The translations under genes were made by a program, and so were the position numbers. A DNA stretch of 64,000 bases, taken from contig DASRER010000002.1 of assembly GCA_035651995.1 (NCBI GenBank), forward strand, positions 124,001-188,000, written 5' to 3'. The DNA is from Terriglobales bacterium. Lineage in GTDB: Bacteria > Acidobacteriota > Terriglobia > Terriglobales > Acidobacteriaceae. The notes beneath the pieces are model-generated. The model made no database searches. It was not told where the DNA came from and was given only the letters and a program-made list of their open reading frames with translations. Of the stretch, positions 23,938 to 32,639 are shown piece after piece (positions within the stretch are counted from its first letter, which is position 1; the number at the start of each line of letters is the position of its first letter).

Positions 23938-24654
23938 GTGAAAATCAAGGCACTGCAAGAAAATCTTCGCCGCATCCTTTGGTCCCGCATTGATGCCGGT
24001 CAGCTCACCGGCCTGAAGCTTGCGCGTCAGGCCGGCTTCCAGCAAGCCCACGTCTCTAACTTCCTGAACCGCAAGCGGAACCTTAGCCTCGAGTCCATGG
24101 ACCGCATTCTCGCCGTTCAGCACTTATCTGTCCTCGACCTGCTTGACCCGGGTGAAGTCAGCAAGCGCGCAACCATCCTCCCTCCGAGTGACGATCAGTT
24201 CGACAATGTGCTTCTGGTTGACGCTCAAGTTGCCGCTCGCGATCCCCTCATCAGCAGCGAAAACGTCAAAGACATCCTCAAATTCAAGAAGCCTTTTCTG
24301 AAGAGGCTACGGCCTGATCCGCATGGATCACGCAATGGATGGCGGCGCTTTGTGATTCTGAAAGCCGACGCCCGCGAGGGAATGAGCATGTACCCCCGGC
24401 TGATGCCGGGCGCTACTCTGCTCATCGACCGGCATTACAACTCATTGCAGCCGTATCGTCGCGGGGAGTCGAACATGTATGCAGTCGCTGTCGACGACGG
24501 TTGTGTTGTCCGTTACGTGGAGCTCGCCGGCAAGAACCTCGTGCTTCGCCCGCACAATCAGGCATACGCAGTGGACGTGCTTCCCGTCGAAAGCGCTCGC
24601 GATGCCGCCGACCGCATCATCGGGCGTGTGTGCCACATCGGCATCGAGACGTAA
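23938..24654 (+). CDS. Phage repressor: HTH plus S24-type C-terminal domain
   Basis: A 238-residue protein. The N-terminal helix-turn-helix spans about 18-55 (TGLKLARQAGFQQAHVSNFL, then NRKRNLSLESMDRIL). A linker leads to a LexA/cI-like domain from about 140. The catalytic Ser motif is kept exactly (GMSMYP), but the partner Lys is Arg (VVRYVEL where LexA has VKRL), and the linker has no Ala-Gly or Cys-Gly cleavage pair. It may therefore not self-cleave. GTG 23938 is chosen because the upstream ATG frame crosses the promoter and has no ribosome binding site. It faces the leftward operon and probably represses it. Confidence 0.8.
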   Translation: MKIKALQENLRRILWSRIDAGQLTGLKLARQAGFQQAHVSNFLNRKRNLSLESMDRILAVQHLSVLDLLDPGEVSKRATILPPSDDQFDNVLLVDAQVAARDPLISSENVKDILKFKKPFLKRLRPDPHGSRNGWRRFVILKADAREGMSMYPRLMPGATLLIDRHYNSLQPYRRGESNMYAVAVDDGCVVRYVELAGKNLVLRPHNQAYAVDVLPVESARDAADRIIGRVCHIGIET

Positions 24655-24691
24655 GCTGCGCTGTGTCTGGCTTTGTTAAAATAGTTTCTTC

Positions 24692-24707
24692 GAAGCGGAT
24701 CCGCTTC
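24692..24707. promoter_or_regulatory. Perfect 16-base palindrome before the 70-aa gene
   Basis: GAAGCGGATCCGCTTC is a perfect palindrome located 10 bases after a TAAAAT -10-like box (24677-24682) and 17 bases before ATG 24724. The lack of a loop argues against a terminator; a protein-binding site is more likely. Confidence 0.45.
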
Positions 24708-24723
24708 AGCAGTGAGGCCAGCA

Positions 24724-24936
24724 ATGAATGATGTGGCAACGCCGGTGCTCGGGTCCCGGCGTAACGAAGACATCGCGCTCGACATGATGAAGTTCATCGC
24801 CGTGACCACTGGCTATGGCAAGACCGGCGCCGCTGCCGGATTCCAGGGCACCACCCCCGTGCGCGTCGACGAGTATGCCAACCACTTGCTGGAGCTCTAC
24901 GGCCGTTGCCTCGATGCCGTGAACGGTAAGCGCTGA
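24724..24936 (+). CDS. Small protein of unknown function (70 aa)
   Basis: A 70-residue soluble protein with a helix (NEDIALDMMKFIAVTTGYG), a Gly-rich turn (KTGAAAGFQG) and a second helix (VDEYANHLLELYGRCLDAV). The ATG at 24724 has GAGG upstream. I recognise no family. It is followed by a strong terminator and preceded by its own palindrome and -10-like box, so it forms a single-gene unit. It may be host-derived or the outermost gene of the phage-like element. Confidence 0.55.
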   Translation: MNDVATPVLGSRRNEDIALDMMKFIAVTTGYGKTGAAAGFQGTTPVRVDEYANHLLELYGRCLDAVNGKR

Positions 24937-24953
24937 CTCAAAAAAAAAACAAG

Positions 24954-24988
24954 AAGCCGCGGCCTGATTGACCGCGGCTTTTCTGTTT
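24954..24988 (+). terminator. Intrinsic terminator after the 70-aa gene
   Basis: AAGCCGCGG (24954-24962) pairs perfectly with CCGCGGCTT (24972-24980) around a nine-base loop, followed by TTCTGTTT. A run of A upstream lets it work partly in the opposite direction too, for the convergent histone-like gene. Confidence 0.85.
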
Positions 24989-25001
24989 AACACTTGATGT
25001 C

Positions 25002-25373
25002 TTACCGGCGCCGCTTCTTCGACCCGCCCTTTCTCTTGCCGCCGCGCTTCGCAGCGCGCTTGCTGCCGCCGCGGCGGGAAACCGCGCGTGCTTTCTTCTT
25101 GCCGCCGGCCTTACGGGCTTTCTTGCGTGCGCCGCCCTTCTTCTTTTTTGCAGCTGCTTTCTTGGGAGCGCGACGCGGCGGACTTGGGGGAGCTGCCGGC
25201 GTGGCAGCAGGAGCTTCGACGGCCCCGCCCGTCGCGGGCGCTCCGCCTCCGGCTTCTTCCTCTTCTTCCTCTTCCTCTTCGTAGTCTTCTACTTCCTCCC
25301 CGTAGGCGCCGGCGTCTCCGTAGTCATCCATTTCGTCGTCGCGAGCATAGAGGATCTCGTCGTCTGAGAACAT
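25002..25373 (-). CDS. Histone H1-like, Lys/Arg-rich nucleoid protein with acidic head
   Basis: A 123-residue protein in three parts. Residues 1-40 are acidic (SDDEILYARDDEMDD, then a run of Glu). A Pro/Ala linker covers 41-68. From 69 on it is almost only Lys, Arg, Ala and Gly (PKKAAAKKKK, KRGGKRKGGSKKRRR), like eukaryotic H1 tails and bacterial Hc1/AlgP-type proteins. It would bind DNA through the tail, with the acidic head giving self-masking or protein contacts. ATG 25373 follows AGGAGGAAG; the longer frame crosses the promoter. Low-complexity sequence makes homology weak evidence. Confidence 0.7.
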   Translation of the reverse strand: MFSDDEILYARDDEMDDYGDAGAYGEEVEDYEEEEEEEEEAGGGAPATGGAVEAPAATPAAPPSPPRRAPKKAAAKKKKGGARKKARKAGGKKKARAVSRRGGSKRAAKRGGKRKGGSKKRRR

Positions 25374-25482
25374 TACTTCCTCCTGAATCAAGACGTTTTC
25401 GGCTGAATACGCGCCGTTACAAGCGATTGCGGCATTGCCGCGCCACCGGGAAATACTGCGACCGCTACCGAACAGGCGCGGG

Positions 25483-25491
25483 ATTATAACA
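25483..25491 (-). promoter_or_regulatory. Extended -10 promoter of the histone-like gene
   Basis: On the minus strand TGTTATAAT forms an extended -10 box. A TTGACT further upstream is 21 bases away, too far for a normal -35, so the TG extension is probably what matters. The transcript would have a leader of about 100 bases. Confidence 0.5.
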
Positions 25492-25540
25492 CAGCGTTTT
25501 TTGGGCAAAAGTCAAAGGACGACAGAGAAGTTTTTCGTCC

Positions 25541-27439
25541 CTAGCGGCCGTTCACAACCAGCACGTCGCCAGGGTGCAACCGCGAACTTGTCTTGCCATT
25601 GTCCCGCTGCAAAGCAGCAACCGTGGTGTTGTACTGGTTGGCAATGCTGTACAGGGTCTCTCCCGGTCGCACCGTGTGGACCTGCCGGCCCGGAACACTC
25701 GAGGCGCGTAAGCTACTGGAAGATTTGGACTTGCGTCCCTTGTGCACAGAGCTCCCCGGCATCTTGCCGTTGTCGTCAGTCGGACGATGAATCAGCAGGA
25801 TACGGCCTCGGCGCAGGTCGTTTCCCTTGATTCGGTTCCACTTGCGTACCATTTCCGGCGGTACGCCCCACTCATCGGCGACCGAGGACACGGTATCGCC
25901 GCGGCGCACCTTGTAGCGGACAACCTGCCGTGAGTAGCTCGTGCGCTGCGGCTCTCGCCCGGGTGAAACCGGGATCACGAGCTTGGCATCTCTCGCCACT
26001 TCGTCTCCGTTCAGCCCGTTGACCTCGCTGATCGCCTTCACCGTGGTTCGATATTTCCGCGCGATGCTCGCCAGCGACTCGCCCTCGCCGACCTTGTGAT
26101 ACCGCCACCAAACGCGCATGTCGGCCGGGATCGCGGCGATGCTCGTCTCGTACTTTTCCCGAGTTCCAGCCGGCAGCTTCAGGTCGAACGGAGCGTCCTT
26201 CGGCGTTGTCATCCGCAGTAGGCTGGGATTCAGCTCCTGGAGTACAGCCACGGACGTATCCACGCACTCCGCAACGAGCCGCAAATCCACCGGATAATTG
26301 ATCGTCAGGCGGTCCGTTTCCACCGGCGCTTCCGGCCGAATCTGGTCCAGCCCATACTGCGCCGGGTTCTTCGCCATGATCGTGACTGCGACGATGATCG
26401 GCACATAGTTCTTGGTTTCCTTCGGCAACACGCTGCGCCGGTATAGCTCCCAGAAATCGGCGTATCCGGTCCGCTGCACCGCGTCCTGCACGGTGCCAGG
26501 ACCCGAGTTGTACGCTGCCATCGCCAGGTACCAATCGCCGAACTGGTTGTACAGGTCTTTCAGATGGCGAGCTGCCGCGCGCGTAGACTTCTCCGGATCC
26601 TGCCGCTCGTCGATCCACCAGTTACGCTGCAAACCATAACCCGAGGCGCGGCTGGCCACGAATTGCCACATCCCGCGCGCTCCTGCGCGCGACAACGCCA
26701 ACGGCTGGAATCCCGACTCCGCCTGCGCCAGGTAGATCAGGTCCTGCGGCACGCCTTCCTCGCGCAGCGTCTTCAGGATCATCTCACGATAGCGGCCCGC
26801 CCGCGTCAGCGCTCGCTCCAGCGTTCCGTGCCCTCGCGCAGACGAGAAGTAGTTGATGTATCCCGCGACCTCGTCGTTGAGCACCAGCGGGAGGTCCGAG
26901 TGCGTCTGTTTCACTTCGGCTTCCGCTTTGGCCTTCAGCTTCGGATCAACCGGGAACGTCACCTGCGCCGCTTCGTCAATCGGCGCCGGCTCCGCCTTCT
27001 GCTCGGTGAACCCGTCACCCTGCTTCAGCGCCAGCATCTCCAGGTTGTTGACGCCGGTCACCACCTTTTCGAACTCAGCCTGCAGGCGCTGGTCCGAACT
27101 CACGTTGATCGGCCCCGACACGAGCACGTTGAACGCGCGATCGAACGCCGCGCGCGCCGCCTCCAGGTGTCCCGCTGCGTACTCGTCCTGGCCTGCCTGG
27201 TACTCCTTCTCCGCTTGGCGAAGTGTCTCTTCGGCCGGATCGGTTTTCTGGACTACCGATTCGGGAGCTTTCGGTGGAGGCTGTTGCGGCGCTGAAGGAA
27301 CGACGTCGGGCGCCATCGCGGCCGCAGGAGGTGCTACAGCAACCTGCTTCTTTTCGGCTGTCTCGCAGCCGATGAGCAGCAGAAAAGCTGCAATCGTGCT
27401 CAGCAGGGCCGCCCGTTTTGGACCTATGTGCTTCAACAA
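25541..27439 (-). CDS. MltD-like lytic transglycosylase with three LysM domains
   Basis: A 632-residue lipoprotein. A signal ends at a lipobox (AFLLLIGC), followed by a Pro/Ala-rich stretch and a helical region. The SLT domain (about 235-370) carries the catalytic-Glu segment LIYLAQAESGFQPLALSRAG and MAAYNSGPGTV. Three LysM repeats follow, each with an N-terminal G(E/D)(S/T)(L/V) motif, the last at the C-terminus. It cleaves glycan strands at the outer membrane side of the periplasm. TTG 27439 is chosen because CAGGAG lies eight bases upstream and it puts the signal peptide at the N-terminus; a longer frame starts at 27571 and overlaps the next gene. Confidence 0.88.
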   Translation of the reverse strand: MLKHIGPKRAALLSTIAAFLLLIGCETAEKKQVAVAPPAAAMAPDVVPSAPQQPPPKAPESVVQKTDPAEETLRQAEKEYQAGQDEYAAGHLEAARAAFDRAFNVLVSGPINVSSDQRLQAEFEKVVTGVNNLEMLALKQGDGFTEQKAEPAPIDEAAQVTFPVDPKLKAKAEAEVKQTHSDLPLVLNDEVAGYINYFSSARGHGTLERALTRAGRYREMILKTLREEGVPQDLIYLAQAESGFQPLALSRAGARGMWQFVASRASGYGLQRNWWIDERQDPEKSTRAAARHLKDLYNQFGDWYLAMAAYNSGPGTVQDAVQRTGYADFWELYRRSVLPKETKNYVPIIVAVTIMAKNPAQYGLDQIRPEAPVETDRLTINYPVDLRLVAECVDTSVAVLQELNPSLLRMTTPKDAPFDLKLPAGTREKYETSIAAIPADMRVWWRYHKVGEGESLASIARKYRTTVKAISEVNGLNGDEVARDAKLVIPVSPGREPQRTSYSRQVVRYKVRRGDTVSSVADEWGVPPEMVRKWNRIKGNDLRRGRILLIHRPTDDNGKMPGSSVHKGRKSKSSSSLRASSVPGRQVHTVRPGETLYSIANQYNTTVAALQRDNGKTSSRLHPGDVLVVNGR

Positions 27440-27567
27440 GCTAGCCACTCCTGCTGGTTCGGGGGGCGCACCCGAACCGTGTTGCTGATTTTCCGAATCG
27501 TAGTATCGGTCCTCATCCAGGGTCAATCGAGGAATCGCCGGGCGCGTTGCATTCCGGTTACCGCGGG

Positions 27568-28761
27568 TCACGCCCGATCGAGTGCCTGCAACAGGTCGGC
27601 AGCCAGATCGTCTGGATTCTCGATGCCCACCGAGAGCCGCACTGTTGCCGCAGTCACGTCCATCAGCTTCAGCCGCTCCTTGCTCAGCCCGATGTGAGAC
27701 GACAGCGCCGGATAGCTCACCGTCGACTCAACTCCCCCCAGGCTGGTCGCCAGGTACCACAACTCCAGCGCGTTGATAAACCGGTCTGCCGCCCGCTCGC
27801 CGCCTCTGATCTCGAACGACACCATCATTCCGAAATCGCGCATCTGCCGCTTCGCGAATTCGTGCCCGTCGCAGTTCTCGAAGCCGGGATACATCACCCG
27901 CTCCACCTTTTCGTGCCCCAGCAGCGCTTCGGCGACCGCTGCGGCGTTCTGGCAGGCGCGCTCAACCCGGATCTCGAGCGTCTTGATCCCGCGCAGCAAT
28001 AAATACGATGCGCCCGGATCAAGGCACCCTCCCACCTGCTTCATAGAAGTCCGGGCACCGTCGATGAGCCGCTTGCTCCCGGCAAGCGCCCCGGCAGTGA
28101 CATCGCTATGGCCTCCCAGATACTTCGTCGCCGAATGCATCACCAAGTCAGCGCCGAGTTCGAGCGGCTTCTGCAGAATCGGCGTCGCGAAAGTGTTGTC
28201 CACCACCACGCACAGCTTGTGGCGCCGTCCAATCGCGCACAGCCGCTCCAGGTCAACGCATCGCAGCGTCGGATTCGTCGGCGACTCCAAAAAAAGCATC
28301 CGCGTGTGTCGCGTAATGGAGCGCTCCAGGTTGCCCAGATCTTTGTACGCCACGCACCGGACACTCACGCCAAAGCGCTTCAGCGTATCGTCAAACAGCT
28401 TCAGTGTTCCGCCATAGACATCCAGCATCGAAACGATCTCGTCGCCCGCCGAGCACTGGCTGAACACCGCGCTGGCCGTTGCCGCCATTCCGCTGGCCGT
28501 GACCAGGCAATCCTCGGCTCCCTCCAGGGCGGCAATCTTCAGCTCGGCCGCCCGCGTCGTCGGATTCGCATAGCGCGTATACATGTACGCATCGCTCTTG
28601 CCTTCGCTGATGCGGCGCAGTTCATCGAGTCCAGGCAAGGTGAAGACCGACGTCTGTGCGATCTCCGTTGTCAGCGGTTTCCTTCCGTGCCGGTCTTCGC
28701 CGGCGTGCACGCTGAGCGTCGAATTCCCCAACTGCCTCCGTCGCGACTCTTTGGCTCGCAT
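27568..28761 (-). CDS. PLP-dependent trans-sulfuration enzyme
   Basis: A 397-residue Cys/Met-metabolism enzyme of the cystathionine gamma-synthase/beta- or gamma-lyase family. Landmarks: the Tyr-containing YTRYANPTTRAAE near the N-terminus, SGMAATASAV, LESPTNPTLRCVDL, DNTFATP and the PLP-binding Lys213 in HSATKYLGGHSD. Family members form or cleave cystathionine, or sulfhydrylate O-acylhomoserine; which reaction applies here cannot be read from these motifs. It has its own ATG and a terminator hairpin from the upstream receptor gene just before it, so it is probably a separate transcript. Confidence 0.88.
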   Translation of the reverse strand: MRAKESRRRQLGNSTLSVHAGEDRHGRKPLTTEIAQTSVFTLPGLDELRRISEGKSDAYMYTRYANPTTRAAELKIAALEGAEDCLVTASGMAATASAVFSQCSAGDEIVSMLDVYGGTLKLFDDTLKRFGVSVRCVAYKDLGNLERSITRHTRMLFLESPTNPTLRCVDLERLCAIGRRHKLCVVVDNTFATPILQKPLELGADLVMHSATKYLGGHSDVTAGALAGSKRLIDGARTSMKQVGGCLDPGASYLLLRGIKTLEIRVERACQNAAAVAEALLGHEKVERVMYPGFENCDGHEFAKRQMRDFGMMVSFEIRGGERAADRFINALELWYLATSLGGVESTVSYPALSSHIGLSKERLKLMDVTAATVRLSVGIENPDDLAADLLQALDRA

Positions 28762-28774
28762 CGCGTCCTCCGTA

Positions 28775-28806
28775 AAAGAAAACGGGTCTCGCCGCGCGAG
28801 ACCCGT
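28775..28806 (-). terminator. Intrinsic terminator of the TonB receptor gene
   Basis: ACGGGTCTCG and CGAGACCCGT (28782-28806) form a perfect ten-base stem around a five-base loop, followed on the minus strand by TTTTCTTTT. It lies 20 bases after the receptor stop codon. Confidence 0.88.
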
Positions 28807-28826
28807 CGGTCCGGCAACTGCTCAAA

Positions 28827-31800
28827 TTACCACGAGAGCTTCAGCGCAAACTGGAACTGCCGCGGGTCAAACGCCGCCGTCGGCGTGCCCGCCTGCGTGT
28901 ACAGCGGGTTCACGTCGGCTACGTTGAAGCGGTTGATGATGTTGAACATGTCGACGATCCCGTCCAGTTTCATTCGCTCGCCCAGGTTGATCCGTCGCGA
29001 CATGCGCAGGTCCGTGAACACCACATTCGGCCGGATGCCCGCGTTGCGTCGCAGGTTTCCCGGGGCCGTTCCGTCAATGAAACATCCAGCCTGCAGGAAT
29101 CCCGTCGGCGAATACTTCGACGCCACCGGCAGGTCGCCGCACGAAGTCACTGCAGCATTCGCGGCCACAACATTCGGCCGGTCAGTGTTGGAACCGAAGT
29201 CGAAGTTGGTGTCGGCGCCCGTGAGAATGGCGAACGGCCGCCCGGATGCCGCTTCGACGATCGGTGCAATCGTCCAGTCGCTGAGCAGTCCGCTCATGAA
29301 TCCGCCGCTGCCTACCTTACCGCTTTGGTACACGCCGCTGATCACCAGCCGGTGACGCTGATCGAAGAGCGAGTTCGACCGCTCCGCGCCCGGGTTGAAG
29401 TTGTCTTGCGGCGAGAGCGGCGATTGCAGGTCGGTCGAGTCGTCGATCGTGTGCGACCACGTGTAGGAAACCAGGCCTTCATAGTGGTTGCTGAAGCGCT
29501 TCTTCAGATTGGCCGTCAGCCCGTGATACACCGAGCTGCCGCTCGCCACGTTCGGCGTCATCCCGCCAAACGGAACCGGCACGCCCATCCCGGTGATGCC
29601 GTAACGCTGCGCCACCGCCGCAATCAGCGGGGCCAGCGTCGGAATGGCCGGACAGGTAACGCCATTCGTCGTCGCTCCACAAAGAGCCGGATTCACTCCC
29701 GAGCGCCGGAAAAAGTTCATTACACCTGCTGACACCCAGGGCCCCTGTGGGCCTATGCCTGCGGGAAACAATGGATTCGATCCCACCAGTAACGGATTTG
29801 TTGCAAATCCAGCTTTGACTTGGGCTGGCACCGCCGGATCCGCCATTGCTGCACGCCAGTTCGAAACCAGCGCGTTGAAAATGGGCGGATTCGCATCAAT
29901 CGGCCGGTTCAGGTGCCGACCGCCGTTGAAGTTGTACGCGATACTGAGTGCCGTGTTGTGGCCAAAATCGTGCTCCACGCCCAGGTTCGCCTGGTGTGAA
30001 TACGCGTATTGGAAGTTCTTCGCCGTCGGAAAACCGAACGGCAGGATGGATAACGGAACGCCCGCCGTCAGAAAGTTCTGGTTTACGAAGACGGAATTCG
30101 GCAGCAGCGCATTGAATCGCTGCTCGTTCGGCAGGTAACCAAAGCTCGCCGGCAAACAGCCGAGCAAGCCTTGGAAAATCGTCGCCGCGTTGATTCCGGC
30201 AATCCCATTTCCGGTGCACGGCCCCGGCGATCCACCGGTAAACGCGAATGTCGCCGCCTGCGCGCCGTCGGCCACGTCAGAGTTGAACGCGAGCGCGAGT
30301 AGCGGATGGTCGTAGAACAATCCATACGACCCGCGCAGCACCGTCTTGCCGTCTTTCCAGGGATCCCACGCCAGTCCAATCCGTGGCGCAATATTGTTAT
30401 TGTCGCGCGGAATTCCCTGCGTGATTCCCAGCGCGTTCTGTGCCGCCTGTGACAGGCTGTTGATCGCTGGAAACTCCGGCGTGAACTCAATGTCGTAGCG
30501 CACTCCGTAGTTGATCGTCAGGTTCGGGCGCGCATGCCACGAATCCTGCCAGTAAACGCCGAGTGTGTTGTTCGTGAATGAGTCGTGCGGGTTTCCGATG
30601 CCCTGAATGAACACCTGCGGTAAGCCCAGCCCGTACGCCTGCACCGGGCTGAAGCTCGGAAACGCGCGGCCGCCCAGCGGTGTGGCGAATGCCGGATTCA
30701 GCGCCGCCGCCGGCAGTTCGCCGAAGTTGTACACGCCGCCGAAGTTGACGGTGAAATCCGCCTCCAGCGGCAGATGGTTCACATCCACTCCGAACTTAGT
30801 GTTATGGCTGCCAAGTGTCCACGAATAGTTGTCCGTGAACTGATATCGCTGCTCAGTGCGGTCCACGAAGCTGAACGGTTCGCGCCCGATGAACGCGAAT
30901 CCGGGAATGTTCACCGCCACGTTCGCGCCGCCCGGCGCCTGTGCAAAGTTGTAGAGCAACCCGCGCCGCGCGTACTGGAAGCGGAATTCGTTCAGCTTGT
31001 TGCTCCCGATCGTCCACGTGTCCTGCGCCGTGATTCCCGTGTCGCGGTACGTCTGCACCGAAGTGCGCGACAACGCGTTCTGCCCGAAGTTCTGCGTCGG
31101 TCCCTGCGCGTTTACCTGAATGCCGTCCACCGTGCTCGGGCTCGCCATGCCGCGCAACATGAGTTGATTGCTGTTGCTGAAACGATGATCAAGTCGCAGC
31201 GAATAGACCGTCGTCCCCTCAAAGACGGGGAAGTTTCCCGTCACCGAGTTCAGACCGACGAACGACGCCGGCATTGGAGCACAGACGGGCGTAGTCGGTT
31301 GGCAGGTCGATGGAAAGGCTGCCCGCCCGCCGAACGCCGCCGGTTGGACTCGATTCAGCGCCACCGACGAAGACGCGCCCGTCAGGAACAGATACCCCTG
31401 GAGCAGCGGTCCGGCCGCAGGGTTCGTCAACAATGCCGAGTTCGCCGCGAAGAACGACGCCTGTGCCGGCGTCACCTGGAATGTTCCGCCGGGAAACAAA
31501 CCCGGAATCGCCGGAATCGTCAGCGGCACCAGCCCGAAGTTGTTCGACCCGATGCTTGAAAATCCCGTCTCATGCCGCCGGGTCGTCTCAAACGAAAAGA
31601 ACACAAACGTCTTGTCCTTCTTGATCGGCCCGCTCACCGTCGCGCCCGTCTGAACCCGCGTGTAGGCAGGTTCTTTGACGGTGCTGAACGGGTTCACCGC
31701 CTGGATGTGGCGATTCCGCAGGTATCCGAACATCGTGCCGTGGAGCTGGTTCGATCCGCCGCGCGTGATGATGTTCACCACGCCGCCCGACGCACGTCCG

Positions 31801-32492
31801 TATTCCGGCGCGTAGCCGTTCGTGATGAGCTGAAACTCCTGCACCGCCTCCTGCGAAACCGTGGAGCGCACACCGTTCACCGAATTGTCGGTTGCGTCGG
31901 CACCGTCCACGTTCACCAGGTTGCCGCGTGCCCGCTGCCCGCCGATGTTCAACCCCGAGGTCGGCGCCGCGCCGATGCTGGGCGCCGTGTCCCGAGCCAC
32001 CTGCGAATTCGTCAGCGTGAAGTTGATGTAGTTGCGCCCGTTGATTGGCAAATTGTCAATGCGCGTCTGGTCCACCGTCGTCGCCACGGACGTGCGCTGC
32101 GCCTCCACCAGTTCCGCCCCAGCCGAAACCGTTACTTCGGTCGAAGCCGCCGCGACCTGCAACGTGATCGGGAACGACGCTACCTGGCCCACGTTCAGCG
32201 TCAGGGCCGAATCCACCATGCGGCTGAAGCCGGGCGCCTCCACCGTGAACGTGTACGTGCCGGCGGGCACGAGCAGAAAGCGATACGCGCCTGCGGCGTT
32301 GGTCTTCACGCTCTGCTCGGCGCCGTTCGCGTTGTTCTTCAGCTTCAGCGTGGCGCCACTGATAACGCCGCCGCTTTGGTCAGCCACCGTGCCGCTCAGC
32401 AGCGCGCCGGTAGACGCTTCCTGTGCCGCGATGGGTACGGCGAACGACACGACCAGCAGCAAGCACAAAACTGTTCCAACAATCTTCTTCAT
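28827..32492 (-). CDS. Oar-like TonB-dependent receptor with carboxypeptidase-regulatory domain
   Basis: A 1221-residue outer-membrane protein. Residues 1-23 are a signal peptide. A carboxypeptidase-regulatory-like Ig fold follows at about 30-115 (GTVADQSGGVISGATLKLKN, then GAYRFLLVPAGTYTFTVEAPGF). The plug is at about 120-250 (INGRNYINFTL, RASGGVVNIITRGGSN), and a large 22-strand barrel ends in a final aromatic strand (QFQFALKLSW). Such receptors are a hallmark of Acidobacteriota, where they are thought to import oligosaccharides or siderophores or to bind surfaces. The substrate is unknown. It is a single-gene transcript with its own terminator. Confidence 0.93.
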   Translation of the reverse strand: MKKIVGTVLCLLLVVSFAVPIAAQEASTGALLSGTVADQSGGVISGATLKLKNNANGAEQSVKTNAAGAYRFLLVPAGTYTFTVEAPGFSRMVDSALTLNVGQVASFPITLQVAAASTEVTVSAGAELVEAQRTSVATTVDQTRIDNLPINGRNYINFTLTNSQVARDTAPSIGAAPTSGLNIGGQRARGNLVNVDGADATDNSVNGVRSTVSQEAVQEFQLITNGYAPEYGRASGGVVNIITRGGSNQLHGTMFGYLRNRHIQAVNPFSTVKEPAYTRVQTGATVSGPIKKDKTFVFFSFETTRRHETGFSSIGSNNFGLVPLTIPAIPGLFPGGTFQVTPAQASFFAANSALLTNPAAGPLLQGYLFLTGASSSVALNRVQPAAFGGRAAFPSTCQPTTPVCAPMPASFVGLNSVTGNFPVFEGTTVYSLRLDHRFSNSNQLMLRGMASPSTVDGIQVNAQGPTQNFGQNALSRTSVQTYRDTGITAQDTWTIGSNKLNEFRFQYARRGLLYNFAQAPGGANVAVNIPGFAFIGREPFSFVDRTEQRYQFTDNYSWTLGSHNTKFGVDVNHLPLEADFTVNFGGVYNFGELPAAALNPAFATPLGGRAFPSFSPVQAYGLGLPQVFIQGIGNPHDSFTNNTLGVYWQDSWHARPNLTINYGVRYDIEFTPEFPAINSLSQAAQNALGITQGIPRDNNNIAPRIGLAWDPWKDGKTVLRGSYGLFYDHPLLALAFNSDVADGAQAATFAFTGGSPGPCTGNGIAGINAATIFQGLLGCLPASFGYLPNEQRFNALLPNSVFVNQNFLTAGVPLSILPFGFPTAKNFQYAYSHQANLGVEHDFGHNTALSIAYNFNGGRHLNRPIDANPPIFNALVSNWRAAMADPAVPAQVKAGFATNPLLVGSNPLFPAGIGPQGPWVSAGVMNFFRRSGVNPALCGATTNGVTCPAIPTLAPLIAAVAQRYGITGMGVPVPFGGMTPNVASGSSVYHGLTANLKKRFSNHYEGLVSYTWSHTIDDSTDLQSPLSPQDNFNPGAERSNSLFDQRHRLVISGVYQSGKVGSGGFMSGLLSDWTIAPIVEAASGRPFAILTGADTNFDFGSNTDRPNVVAANAAVTSCGDLPVASKYSPTGFLQAGCFIDGTAPGNLRRNAGIRPNVVFTDLRMSRRINLGERMKLDGIVDMFNIINRFNVADVNPLYTQAGTPTAAFDPRQFQFALKLSW

Positions 32493-32639
32493 GGCTTCGC
32501 CTCGCTGAAATCAGGTGTCCACGCAGACGAAAAGCGGCGTCTGTAATACGCAAGAATGAGGAGAATGGGTGTGCTGCAGGTTTTTACCTCATGCTGCTCT
32601 GCAAGGCAAGGCACAATGAGGTACTCGCAACGTTGTGCG

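Larger units (their letters stand above)
3651..24654. mobile_element. Prophage-like structural gene cluster without integrase
   Basis: Nineteen or more mostly leftward, tightly packed genes encode terminase, portal, prohead protease, scaffold-like protein, capsid, connector and tail proteins, a tailspike, a membrane protein and a lysin. A divergent S24-type repressor sits at the right end. All frames look intact. No integrase, transposase, excisionase, replication gene or tape-measure protein was recognised, and no attachment-site repeat was found at the edges. Left edge: the E2 stop codon. Right edge: between the repressor end and the terminator near 24954, placed here at the repressor stop. 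It could be a domesticated prophage, a gene-transfer-agent-like element, or a prophage that depends on genes elsewhere. Confidence 0.8.

Noticed and set aside
24655-25001. Attachment-site repeat matching the E2 3' end
   Set aside because: No shared stretch of useful length was found by eye between the right edge and 3640-3710.
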